Positions 8,194 to 15,513 of a DNA stretch of 41,240 nucleotides are shown here, one piece after another. The position numbers were made by a program, and so were the translations under genes. The DNA lies in assembly GCA_030431095.1 (NCBI GenBank), contig JAUIJU010000024.1, positions 1 to 41,240 of the forward strand, in the 5' to 3' direction. The stretch comes from Gammaproteobacteria bacterium (GTDB taxonomy: Bacteria; Pseudomonadota; Gammaproteobacteria; Xanthomonadales; SZUA-36). Under the pieces are notes generated by a model, which saw only the letters and a program-made list of their open reading frames with translations, made no database searches and had not been told where the DNA came from. Numbering within the stretch: the stretch's first letter is position 1; each line of letters opens with the position of its first letter.

Positions 8194-11049
8194 ATGGCCA
8201 CCCCGATCGAACTGAAGCCCTATGCCCCCCAGCCGGACCTGGGTACGCCCGCGGCCGGCGGCGAACCGGTCTCCCTGACCGTTGACGGGACCGCGGTCAC
8301 CGTGCCCGGAGGCACCTCGGTGCTGCGCGCGGCGGCGCTGGCGGGCGTCGACATTCCCAAACTGTGCGCCTCCGACCGGCTGGAGGCCTTCGGCTCCTGC
8401 CGTGTCTGCCTGGTGGAAATCGAGGGCCGCAAGGGCACGCCGGCCTCCTGCACCACCCAGGTGGAGGAGGGCATGGCAGTGCGCACTCAAAGCGACAAAC
8501 TCGGCCGCCTGCGGCGCAACGTGATCGAGCTGTACCTGTCCGACCACGCGCCCAGCGGGGAAGGGCGTAACGCCCTGGCCGAACTGGCCGCCGCCGAGGG
8601 CGTCACCGAGTCCCGTTACGCCCTGGGCGGGCGTACCCACGCCGGCCTGCCGGTGGACGAAACCAACCCCTATTTCCGTTTTGACCCGGGCGCCTGCATT
8701 GTCTGCTACCGCTGCGTCCGGGCCTGCGAGGAAGTGCAGGGCACCTTTGCGCTAACCGCCGCGGGACGTGGTTTCGACACCCTGATCGCGGCCAGTCAGC
8801 TGGACACCTTCATGGAATCGGAGTGCGTGTCCTGCGGCGCCTGCGTGGACGCCTGCCCGACACCGGCGCTGGAAGACAAGTCGGTGCTGGAACGCGGCGC
8901 ACCTGAGCAGGTTCAACTCACGACCTGCGCCTATTGCGGCGTGGGCTGCGGTTTTCGCGCCGAGCTGAAAGGCGGGGAAGTGGTGCGCATGACGCCGTGG
9001 AAGGACGGCAAGGCCAACGAGGGCCATGCCTGCGTGAAAGGACGCTTCGCCTGGGGCTACGCCACGCATCCGGACCGCATCACCTCGCCCATGATCCGCG
9101 AGGCCATCGACCAGCCGTGGCGGGAAGTGGGCTGGGAAGAGGCCATCGCCTTCGCCGCCGGGCGCCTGAAGGCCATCCAGGCGCAGTACGGACCCGACAG
9201 CATCGGCGGCATCACCTCCTCGCGCTGCAGCAACGAGGAGACCTACCTGGTACAGAAGCTGGTGCGCGCCGGCTTCGGCAACAACAACGTGGACACCTGC
9301 GCGCGGGTTTGCCATTCGCCCACCGGATACGGTTTGAAAACCACGCTGGGTGAATCCGCCGGCACCCAGGCCTTCGCTTCGGTGGCGCAGGCCGACGTGG
9401 TGATGGTGATCGGCGCCAATCCCACCGATGCGCACCCGGTCTTCGCCTCACGGCTCAAGCGCCGTCTGCGCCAGGGGGCCGGCCTGATCGTGGTCGACCC
9501 GCGCGAAATCGACCTGGTCAGTGCACCACACGTGAGGGCCGACCATCACCTGCAGCTGCGGCCGGGCTCCAACGTGGCCTTCGTCAACGCCATGGCGCAC
9601 GCCATCGTGGAGGCCGGACTGGCCGACGGGGACTTCATTCGCGAGCGCTGTGAATGGCCGGCCTACGAGCAGTGGCGGGAATTCATCCTGCGCCCGGAGA
9701 ATTCGCCCGAGGCCACGGCGGAGGCCACCGGCATCGCCCCGGACACCCTGCGGGCGGCCGCCCGCTTGTACGCCGGAGCCGACAACGGCGCCATCTACTA
9801 TGGACTGGGCGTGAGCGAACACACCCAGGGTTCCACCATGGTCATGGGCATCGCCAACCTGGCCATGCTGACCGGCAACCTGGGCCGCGAGGGCGTGGGC
9901 GTGAATCCGCTGCGTGGGCAGAACAACGTGCAGGGCTCCTGCGACATGGGTTCTTTCCCGCACGAACTGCCGGGTTACCGCCACGTGTCCGACCCGGCCG
10001 TGCGCGGCGCCTTCGAAGACGCCTGGGGCGTGGCGCTGCAGCCCGAGCCGGGCCTGCGCATCCCCAACATGTTCGACGCCGCGGTGGCGGGGCGCTTCAA
10101 GGCCCTGTACTGCCAGGGCGAGGACGTGGCCCAGTCGGACCCCAACACGCAGCACGTGGACGCGGCGCTGCGCGCGCTGGACTGCCTGATCGTGCAGGAC
10201 ATCTTTCTCAACGAGACCGCGCGCTACGCGCACGTGTTCCTGCCGGGCTCGTCCTTCCTGGAAAAGAACGGCACTTTCACCAACGCCGAGCGGCGCATCT
10301 CGCCGGTGCGCAAGGTCATCGAGCCGCTGGCCGGCCACGAGGACTGGGAGGTCACCCAGTTGCTGTCCAACGCCCTGGGCTACCCCATGAACTATCGCCA
10401 CCCCTCGGAGATCATGGACGAGATCGCCCGGCTGACGCCGACGTTCACCGGGGTGAGCTACGACAGGCTCGACCGCCTGGGCAGCATCCAGTGGCCGTGC
10501 AACGCCGACGCCCCCGAGGGCACGCCGACCATGCATTCGACGGCCATGGTGCGCGGCAAGGGGTATTTCGCGGTCACCGGTTACGTGCCCACCGAGGAGC
10601 GCACCACGCGGCGTTACCCGCTGCTGCTGACCACCGGGCGCATCCTCAGCCAGTACAACGTGGGCGCGCAGACCCGGCGCACCGAGAACTCACGCTGGCA
10701 TGGCGAGGACGTGCTGGAGCTTCACCCCTCCGACGCCGAGTTCCGCGGCATCCGCGACGGCGACTGGGTGGGCGTGGAAAGCCGGGCGGGCGAGACCGTG
10801 CTGCACGCCGTGGTCACCGGCCGGGTGCCGCCGGGCGTGGTCTACACCACTTTCCATTTTCCCCTGACCGGCGCCAACGTGGTGACCACGGACAATTCCG
10901 ACTGGGCCACCAACTGCCCCGAATACAAGGTCACCGCCGTGCAGGTCACCCGGGTGACGCAGCCTTCGGACTGGCAGGCCGGCTACCGCGCCTTCACGGA
11001 GCGCCAGGAAGCGCTGCTGGATGCGGCGCGGAGCGAAGCGAAGGCCTGA
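8194..11049 (+). CDS. fdsA: NAD-dependent formate dehydrogenase alpha subunit, molybdenum/bis-MGD
   Basis: Catalytic subunit oxidising formate to CO2. The ATG at 8194 has AGGAGG 5 bp upstream and gives 951 residues. Domains in order: an N-terminal [2Fe-2S] ferredoxin (Cys58, 69, 72, 86); two [4Fe-4S] motifs (Cys168, 171, 174, 178 and Cys211, 214, 217, 221); then the molybdopterin oxidoreductase core with its own [4Fe-4S] site (Cys245, 248, 252, 280). The catalytic residue is Cys373 in ARVCHSPTGYGL, not selenocysteine. Further core motifs include GANPTDAHP, PLRGQNNVQGSCDMG and the C-terminal MGD-binding domain. Odd: around residues 110-135, where FdsA proteins normally carry a His-Cys3 [4Fe-4S] site (DHPLDCLTC type), this protein has SDHAPSGEGRNAL with no cysteines. 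Confidence 0.94.
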   Translation: MATPIELKPYAPQPDLGTPAAGGEPVSLTVDGTAVTVPGGTSVLRAAALAGVDIPKLCASDRLEAFGSCRVCLVEIEGRKGTPASCTTQVEEGMAVRTQSDKLGRLRRNVIELYLSDHAPSGEGRNALAELAAAEGVTESRYALGGRTHAGLPVDETNPYFRFDPGACIVCYRCVRACEEVQGTFALTAAGRGFDTLIAASQLDTFMESECVSCGACVDACPTPALEDKSVLERGAPEQVQLTTCAYCGVGCGFRAELKGGEVVRMTPWKDGKANEGHACVKGRFAWGYATHPDRITSPMIREAIDQPWREVGWEEAIAFAAGRLKAIQAQYGPDSIGGITSSRCSNEETYLVQKLVRAGFGNNNVDTCARVCHSPTGYGLKTTLGESAGTQAFASVAQADVVMVIGANPTDAHPVFASRLKRRLRQGAGLIVVDPREIDLVSAPHVRADHHLQLRPGSNVAFVNAMAHAIVEAGLADGDFIRERCEWPAYEQWREFILRPENSPEATAEATGIAPDTLRAAARLYAGADNGAIYYGLGVSEHTQGSTMVMGIANLAMLTGNLGREGVGVNPLRGQNNVQGSCDMGSFPHELPGYRHVSDPAVRGAFEDAWGVALQPEPGLRIPNMFDAAVAGRFKALYCQGEDVAQSDPNTQHVDAALRALDCLIVQDIFLNETARYAHVFLPGSSFLEKNGTFTNAERRISPVRKVIEPLAGHEDWEVTQLLSNALGYPMNYRHPSEIMDEIARLTPTFTGVSYDRLDRLGSIQWPCNADAPEGTPTMHSTAMVRGKGYFAVTGYVPTEERTTRRYPLLLTTGRILSQYNVGAQTRRTENSRWHGEDVLELHPSDAEFRGIRDGDWVGVESRAGETVLHAVVTGRVPPGVVYTTFHFPLTGANVVTTDNSDWATNCPEYKVTAVQVTRVTQPSDWQAGYRAFTERQEALLDAARSEAKA

Positions 11050-11863
11050 GAACGTGGAGGGGCACGATGTCCGCGCGGTGCGGCGCTGGCGCGCCGGCCA
11101 GGTGGCCGACGACGGCGACGCCATTGCGCGCGAGGTCGCCGTGGCCCTGAGCTACAACCGTCGCGCCCACGTGGTCATGATGGCCACGCCCGCCGACCTG
11201 GAAGATTTCGCATTGGGCTTCAGTCTGTCCGAGGGGATCGTGGACCGCCCCACGGCACTGAAGGACGTGAAGGTGCTCGAGCGCGAGGGTGGCCTGGAAC
11301 TGGCCATGACGGTTGATGAAGCCACCGCGCGGCGCCTGGCGCAGCATCGCCGCAACCTGGCCGGGCGCACCGGCTGCGGCCTGTGCGGGGCGGAAACGCT
11401 GGAGCAGGCCCTGCGGCCCGTTCCCCGGCTTGCCCAGCGTGTTGCCGTCGACGACGCCGCGCTGCAGCGCGCCCTGGCCGGATTGCACGACTGCCAGCCC
11501 CTGCAGGGCGTGACCGGCGCAGTGCACGGTGCGGCCTGGTGTGGACTGCGCGGCGAGGTGCGTCTCGCGCGCGAAGACGTGGGGCGGCACAACGCCCTGG
11601 ACAAGCTGATCGGCGCGTTGGCGAACGCCGGCGTGGATTCCGCGTCGGGCTTCGTGCTGGTCTCCAGCCGCGCCAGCTACGAGATGGTGCAGAAAGCCGC
11701 CATGTTCCACGCCGAGCTGTTGCTCGCCGTTTCGGCGCCGACCACGCTGGCGGTGGACCTGGCGCAGGCCTGTGGCCTGACCCTGGTTGGTTTCGCCCGC
11801 CAGGGCCGCCACAATGCCTATACCCACCCGCAACGGATACGTTCCAGCGCTGCCGATGACTGA
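11021..11863 (+). CDS. fdhD: Formate dehydrogenase sulfuration factor FdhD/FdsC
   Basis: FdhD-family proteins transfer sulfur from a cysteine desulfurase to the molybdenum cofactor before it is inserted into formate dehydrogenase; the FdsC version also binds bis-MGD. Motifs: VVMMATPADLEDFALGFSLSEGI, the CxxC of TGCGLCG (Cys119, Cys122) and the C-terminal DVGRHNALDKLIG and VSSRASYEMVQKAA. The ATG at 11021 lies inside fdsA with AGGAAG 9 bp upstream (29-bp overlap). In-frame GTG codons at 11054 and 11078 are possible alternatives. Total length 280 residues, normal for the family. It overlaps fdsD by 8 bp. Confidence 0.9.
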   Translation: MRRGAKRRPENVEGHDVRAVRRWRAGQVADDGDAIAREVAVALSYNRRAHVVMMATPADLEDFALGFSLSEGIVDRPTALKDVKVLEREGGLELAMTVDEATARRLAQHRRNLAGRTGCGLCGAETLEQALRPVPRLAQRVAVDDAALQRALAGLHDCQPLQGVTGAVHGAAWCGLRGEVRLAREDVGRHNALDKLIGALANAGVDSASGFVLVSSRASYEMVQKAAMFHAELLLAVSAPTTLAVDLAQACGLTLVGFARQGRHNAYTHPQRIRSSAADD

Positions 11864-12068
11864 CACCGAACTCGACCACCTGGTGCAGATGGCCAACGAC
11901 ATCGCCCGTAACCTCGACGTCTATCCGGACGCGGCGGCGCGCACGGCTGATCACCTGCGCCGCTTCTGGGCGCCGGCCCTGCGCGAGCGGATTGTCGAAC
12001 ACAGGCGCACCGGCGGCGCCGGCCTGTCGGACACGGCGCTTGCGGCGGTCGCCAGCCTGGACGCCTGA
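11856..12068 (+). CDS. fdsD: Formate dehydrogenase delta subunit
   Basis: The 70-residue protein starts MTDTELDHLVQMANDIARNL and continues with a short run ending HLRRFWAPALRERIVEH, the pattern of the small FdsD family. FdsD is needed for a stable, active FdsABG complex in Rhodobacter and Cupriavidus. The ATG at 11856 overlaps the fdhD stop by 8 bp. An upstream in-frame ATG exists but would read through the conserved 3' end of fdhD. Confidence 0.9.
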   Translation: MTDTELDHLVQMANDIARNLDVYPDAAARTADHLRRFWAPALRERIVEHRRTGGAGLSDTALAAVASLDA

Positions 12069-12069
12069 G

Positions 12070-12684
12070 GTGCCAGCCGATGCCTCCCTTCCCGGCGTGA
12101 TCCTGGCCGGCGGTGAATCAAGGCGCCTGGCGGCGTCGCGGGGAAAATCCCGGATCGAACTGGGCGGCCGTATCCTGTTGCAGCACGTGATTGACCGCCT
12201 GGGACCCCAGGTGGATGAGCTGTGGCTCAGCGTTTCCGCGGAAACGCGCGATGCGGCGCCGCCCGGATTGGCGCTGCTGCCGGACCGGGCGCCCAGCCAC
12301 CGTGGGCCGCTCTCTGGCCTCAGCGCGGCACTGGCTCGTCTCGAAGCGCGCGGCGGGGACTGCCTGATCCTGTCGCCCTGCGACACGCCGTTTTTGCCGA
12401 GAGACCTGGCGGCGCGGCTGCGCGAGCGCCTGGCGCCGGGCGTCCTGGCCGTGGTGGCCGCGGACGAGGCGCGCATTCACCCAGCCTGTTCCGCCTGGTC
12501 GGTGCAGGCGGCATCGAAGGTGGCCACGGCGCTGGCCGATCCGCGGGGACCGGGCCTGATGGCCCTGCTGGACGGCCTGGAACACCGCGTGGTGCGCTGG
12601 CCGGCGGCGGAACCACCACCGTTTCTCAACGTCAACACGCCGGAGGACCTCGCCGCGGCGGGCCGGTGGCTGGAGCGCTCCTGA
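12070..12684 (+). CDS. mobA: Molybdenum cofactor guanylyltransferase MobA-like
   Basis: The GTG at 12070, 1 bp after the fdsD stop, gives 204 residues. The N-terminal nucleotide-binding signature is GVILAGGESRRL, followed later by LILSPCDTPFLPRDL and the closing NVNTPEDLAAAGRWL, all typical of MobA, which adds GMP to molybdopterin to make (bis-)MGD. The usual RMGxDK stretch is altered: here it reads RRLAASRGKSRIELGG, with Lys26 possibly replacing the canonical lysine. Context (formate dehydrogenase, moeA) strongly supports a bis-MGD role. It overlaps moeA by 1 bp (TGATG). Confidence 0.85.
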   Translation: MPADASLPGVILAGGESRRLAASRGKSRIELGGRILLQHVIDRLGPQVDELWLSVSAETRDAAPPGLALLPDRAPSHRGPLSGLSAALARLEARGGDCLILSPCDTPFLPRDLAARLRERLAPGVLAVVAADEARIHPACSAWSVQAASKVATALADPRGPGLMALLDGLEHRVVRWPAAEPPPFLNVNTPEDLAAAGRWLERS

Positions 12685-13868
12685 TGGTGACACCCGACCA
12701 GGCGATTGAACGCCTTATCGACCACGCCCGGCGGGTGGACGACACGGAGTCCGTGCCCCTGGCCGACGCCGGTGGCCGGGTGCTGGCCGCGCCGGTCGGC
12801 TCGGAGCACGATGTGCCGCCCGCCGACAACAGCGCGATGGACGGCTATGCGTTGCGCCATGCCGATGCCGAAGGCGCCCATAAAACCCTGCCGATCGCGT
12901 TGCGCATTCCCGCCGGGCAGGCCCCGGGCAGGCTGCCACCGGGGGCGGTGGCGCGAATTTTTACCGGGGCGGAGATTCCCGCCGGGGCTGACACCGTGGT
13001 GATGCAGGAGCATTGCCGCGAATCCGGCGGCGAAGTTGTGATCGACACGATGCCCAGGCCGGGCGCCAACATCCGTCCGCGCGGCCAGGACATCCGCCAG
13101 GGCCAGCAGGTGCTCTCCGCGGGGCGCGTGCTGCGCGCCCCGGAATTGGGGCTGCTGGCCTCCATCGGGCTGCGGACCGTCCGCGTGCGCCGGCCGCTGC
13201 GCGTGGCGGTGGTGTCCAACGGAGACGAACTGGTCGAGCCGGGCGAGCCGCTGTCGCCCGGTCAGATTTACAACTCCAACCGCTACCTGCTGTGCGAACT
13301 GCTGCGTGGCTGGGGCTTCGAAGCGCTGGACCTGGGAATCGCACCGGATGACCCGGCGCGGATCGAGGCCGTTTTCGGCAAGGCCGCTTTGTGCGCCGAC
13401 GTGATCCTGTCCTCCGGCGGCGTCTCGGTGGGCGAGGAGGACCATGTCAAATCGGTGGTCGAGCACCTGGGTGCGCTGTCCCTGTGGAAGATCGCCATGA
13501 AGCCGGGCAAGCCGCTGGCGTTCGGGCAGGTCGGGGGGACCCCCTTCATCGGGCTGCCCGGCAACCCGGCATCGGCCCTGGTCACGGCCCTGGTCGTGGC
13601 GCGCCCGTTCCTGTTCGCCTGCCAGGGCAGGGATGACGGCCAGGTACGACCGGTGAACCTTCCTGTGGCGTTTGAACGACGTGGCGGTCCGCGCCAGGAC
13701 TACCTGCGCGCCCGCGTCGGGGCGCACGGCCTCGAGCTGTACGCCAACCAGTCCAGCGGGGTGCTGCTTTCCGCCTGCTGGGCGGAGGGTCTTGCCGTGC
13801 AACCACCCGGACGGGATGTACAGCCCGGTGAGTCGCTGGGTTTTTTGCCCTGGGCGCTGCTTCGCTGA
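12684..13868 (+). CDS. moeA: Molybdopterin molybdenumtransferase
   Basis: MoeA inserts molybdate into adenylylated molybdopterin. The ATG at 12684 shares a base with the mobA stop. The 394-residue protein has the family motifs in order: DVPPADNSAMDGYALR near the N-terminus, ARIFTGAEIPAGADTVVMQE, NIRPRGQDI, the MoCF domain VAVVSNGDELVEPGEPLSPGQIYNSN and ILSSGGVSVGEEDHVK, and FIGLPGNPASA. It ends the formate dehydrogenase/cofactor transcript and converges on the antiporter gene with only 4 bp between the stops. Confidence 0.95.
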   Translation: MVTPDQAIERLIDHARRVDDTESVPLADAGGRVLAAPVGSEHDVPPADNSAMDGYALRHADAEGAHKTLPIALRIPAGQAPGRLPPGAVARIFTGAEIPAGADTVVMQEHCRESGGEVVIDTMPRPGANIRPRGQDIRQGQQVLSAGRVLRAPELGLLASIGLRTVRVRRPLRVAVVSNGDELVEPGEPLSPGQIYNSNRYLLCELLRGWGFEALDLGIAPDDPARIEAVFGKAALCADVILSSGGVSVGEEDHVKSVVEHLGALSLWKIAMKPGKPLAFGQVGGTPFIGLPGNPASALVTALVVARPFLFACQGRDDGQVRPVNLPVAFERRGGPRQDYLRARVGAHGLELYANQSSGVLLSACWAEGLAVQPPGRDVQPGESLGFLPWALLR

Positions 13869-13872
13869 GCCT

Positions 13873-14817
13873 TCAGAGAAAGCGCCACGTGATGTAGGCG
13901 CAGTAGCCGGTGAACAGCACCGCACCCTCCCAGCGGTCCATTCGCGAACCGGTGGTGATAAAACGCAGCAGCACCAGGGCGGACAGCAGGAACATGCCCA
14001 GGTCGGCGTTGCCGATGTCCCCGCGACGGATCGGGAACACCAGCGCAGTGAAACCCAGCACGCTGAGAATGTTGAAAATGTTGGACCCCACCACGTTGCC
14101 GATCGCCATGTCGCCGTAGCCGCGCCAGGCCGCGATGGCGGTGGTGAACAGTTCCGGCAGGCTGGTGCCCACGGCCACCACGGTCAGCCCGATCACGGCG
14201 GTGGACACACCCAGCGCCAGGGCCAGGTCCACCGCGCCCAGCACGAACAGTTGCCCGCCAAGGGCCAACGCCGCCAGGCCGCCGATCACGCGCACCAGGT
14301 CCAGCCACAAGCCATGTTCCGACTGCGCCATGGCGGCCTCGAAGCTGGCCTGCGAAGCGGGTCGGGCGCTTCGGGCGGCCCTGAGATTGAACACGGTGTA
14401 GGCCACGATCAGGGCCACCAGAACGATGCCCTCCCACCGGGTCATGGCGTCCGCGGCCAGAAAAACGGCCGCCAGCAGGCCGGCGACCACCATGATGTAG
14501 ATGTCGTTGCGGATGACGCGCACGTCCAGCCGCAGCGGCATGACCATGGCCGATATGCCCAGCACCAGGCCGATGTTGGCAATGTTTGAACCCACGACAT
14601 TGCCCACCGCCATGTCGCTGGCGCCCAGCGAAGCGGCGCGCAGGTTGACCACCAGTTCCGGCGCACTGGTGCCGAAGGCAACAATGGTCAGGCCGGTCGC
14701 GAGCGGGGACAGGCCCAGGCGCATGCCGAGGCCGGCCGCCCCTTTTACCACGGCCTCGCCGCCGAGCAGCAGGAGCAACAGCCCCCCCGCCAGGTAGCCC
14801 AGCGTGATCCAGGTCAT
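13873..14817 (-). CDS. Calcium/sodium antiporter, YrbG-type (CaCA family)
   Basis: The 314-residue membrane protein has about ten hydrophobic segments and two inverted alpha-repeats, the mark of the Ca2+/cation antiporter family. Repeat 1 has GTSAPELVVN and GNVVGSNIANIGLVLG; repeat 2 has GTSLPELFTT and GNVVGSNIFNILSVLG. The two acidic residues in the PEL motifs and the asparagines of GSN line the ion site. It lies in the inner membrane and probably extrudes Ca2+ in exchange for Na+. It is a single gene between moeA and the sigma-factor gene, with a GGGGA ribosome-binding site. Confidence 0.92.
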   Translation of the reverse strand: MTWITLGYLAGGLLLLLLGGEAVVKGAAGLGMRLGLSPLATGLTIVAFGTSAPELVVNLRAASLGASDMAVGNVVGSNIANIGLVLGISAMVMPLRLDVRVIRNDIYIMVVAGLLAAVFLAADAMTRWEGIVLVALIVAYTVFNLRAARSARPASQASFEAAMAQSEHGLWLDLVRVIGGLAALALGGQLFVLGAVDLALALGVSTAVIGLTVVAVGTSLPELFTTAIAAWRGYGDMAIGNVVGSNIFNILSVLGFTALVFPIRRGDIGNADLGMFLLSALVLLRFITTGSRMDRWEGAVLFTGYCAYITWRFL

Positions 14818-14898
14818 GCAGTGAATCCCCTGCCTTCGATAGCCGCAAGTGTACCGGAGTGGGGCGATGACGAGACGTGCCGTTGGTGACGGGCCCGG

Positions 14899-14907
14899 TG
14901 CTATACT
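14899..14907 (+). promoter_or_regulatory. Extended -10 promoter of the sigma/kinase operon
   Basis: TG followed by one base and TATACT (14899-14907) forms an extended -10 element 33 bp before the ATG at 14941. No good -35 is visible, as expected for extended -10 promoters. AAGGGGAG at 14926-14933 is the ribosome-binding site, 7 bp from the start codon. Confidence 0.5.
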
Positions 14908-14940
14908 CCAAGCCGCTTTCGCTGCAAGGGGAGTTCACGG

Positions 14941-15513
14941 ATGACGGGCGACAGTGAGACGAACCCGGGGTCTGAAAACCCCGCGTCCGGTGACGCCCAC
15001 GCCCTGGGCCTGACACCCGGGGTTTACGCCCAGCTCAAGCAGATCGCCCGCGGTCGATTGCGCAGTTACCGCCCCGGCATCACCCTCGATTGCACCGCCC
15101 TTGTCCACGAGGCCTACCTCAAGATCAGCGCCGCCGAGCCGGCGCTGAAAGGTGGCAGCCAGGGCGACCACTTCATGGCCGTGGCCTCCATGGCCATGCG
15201 CCAGATCCTGGTGGACCACGCACGCAAGCGACAGGCGGACAAACGTGGCGGCGGCGCGCTGCACGTTACCCTGCAGGAAGCCCAGGTGGGTAGCGAAGGT
15301 CCCGTGGTGGACCTGATCGCCCTGGATGACGCCCTGCGTCGCCTGGCACGTCGCGACCCCCTGCTGGAACGCCTGGTGGTGCTGCGGTTTTTTGCGGGCC
15401 TTTCGATGAGCCAGACCGCCGAGGTGCTCGGCAAGCCCCTGCGCACCACGGAACGTGACTGGACCCGCGCACGGGTTTACCTGTTCCGCGATCTCGAACC
15501 GAATGGCGCCTGA
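14941..15513 (+). CDS. ECF sigma factor, Sig-70_X6 type
   Basis: The 190-residue protein matches the RNA polymerase sigma factors found beside serine/threonine kinases in Xanthomonadales and Planctomycetes (ECF_SigF / Sig-70_X6 group). Region 2 has YAQLKQIARGRLRSYRPG, then TALVHEAYLKI and FMAVASMAMRQILVDHARKRQADKRGGG. Region 4 is the helix-turn-helix VVLRFFAGLSMSQTAEVLGKPLRTTERDWTRARVYL. It has its own extended -10 promoter and overlaps the kinase gene by 11 bp, so sigma factor and kinase are made together. Target promoters are unknown. Confidence 0.9.
   Translation: MTGDSETNPGSENPASGDAHALGLTPGVYAQLKQIARGRLRSYRPGITLDCTALVHEAYLKISAAEPALKGGSQGDHFMAVASMAMRQILVDHARKRQADKRGGGALHVTLQEAQVGSEGPVVDLIALDDALRRLARRDPLLERLVVLRFFAGLSMSQTAEVLGKPLRTTERDWTRARVYLFRDLEPNGA

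Noticed and set aside
9301..9330. Selenocysteine-type formate dehydrogenase
   Set aside because: The catalytic position in ARVCHSPT is a TGC cysteine codon, not TGA, and no SECIS-like context is needed.
9448..10536. Long open frame antisense to fdsA
   Set aside because: Same reasoning: no family motif, shadow of the conserved molybdopterin domain on the plus strand.
11067..11150. ATG with a good GGAGGGG ribosome-binding site at 11067
   Set aside because: It is out of frame with FdhD and its frame gives no recognisable protein; the FdhD frame is better served by the ATG at 11021.
12477..13925. Long open frame antisense to mobA and moeA
   Set aside because: Shadow of two motif-rich genes; no start site or independent support.
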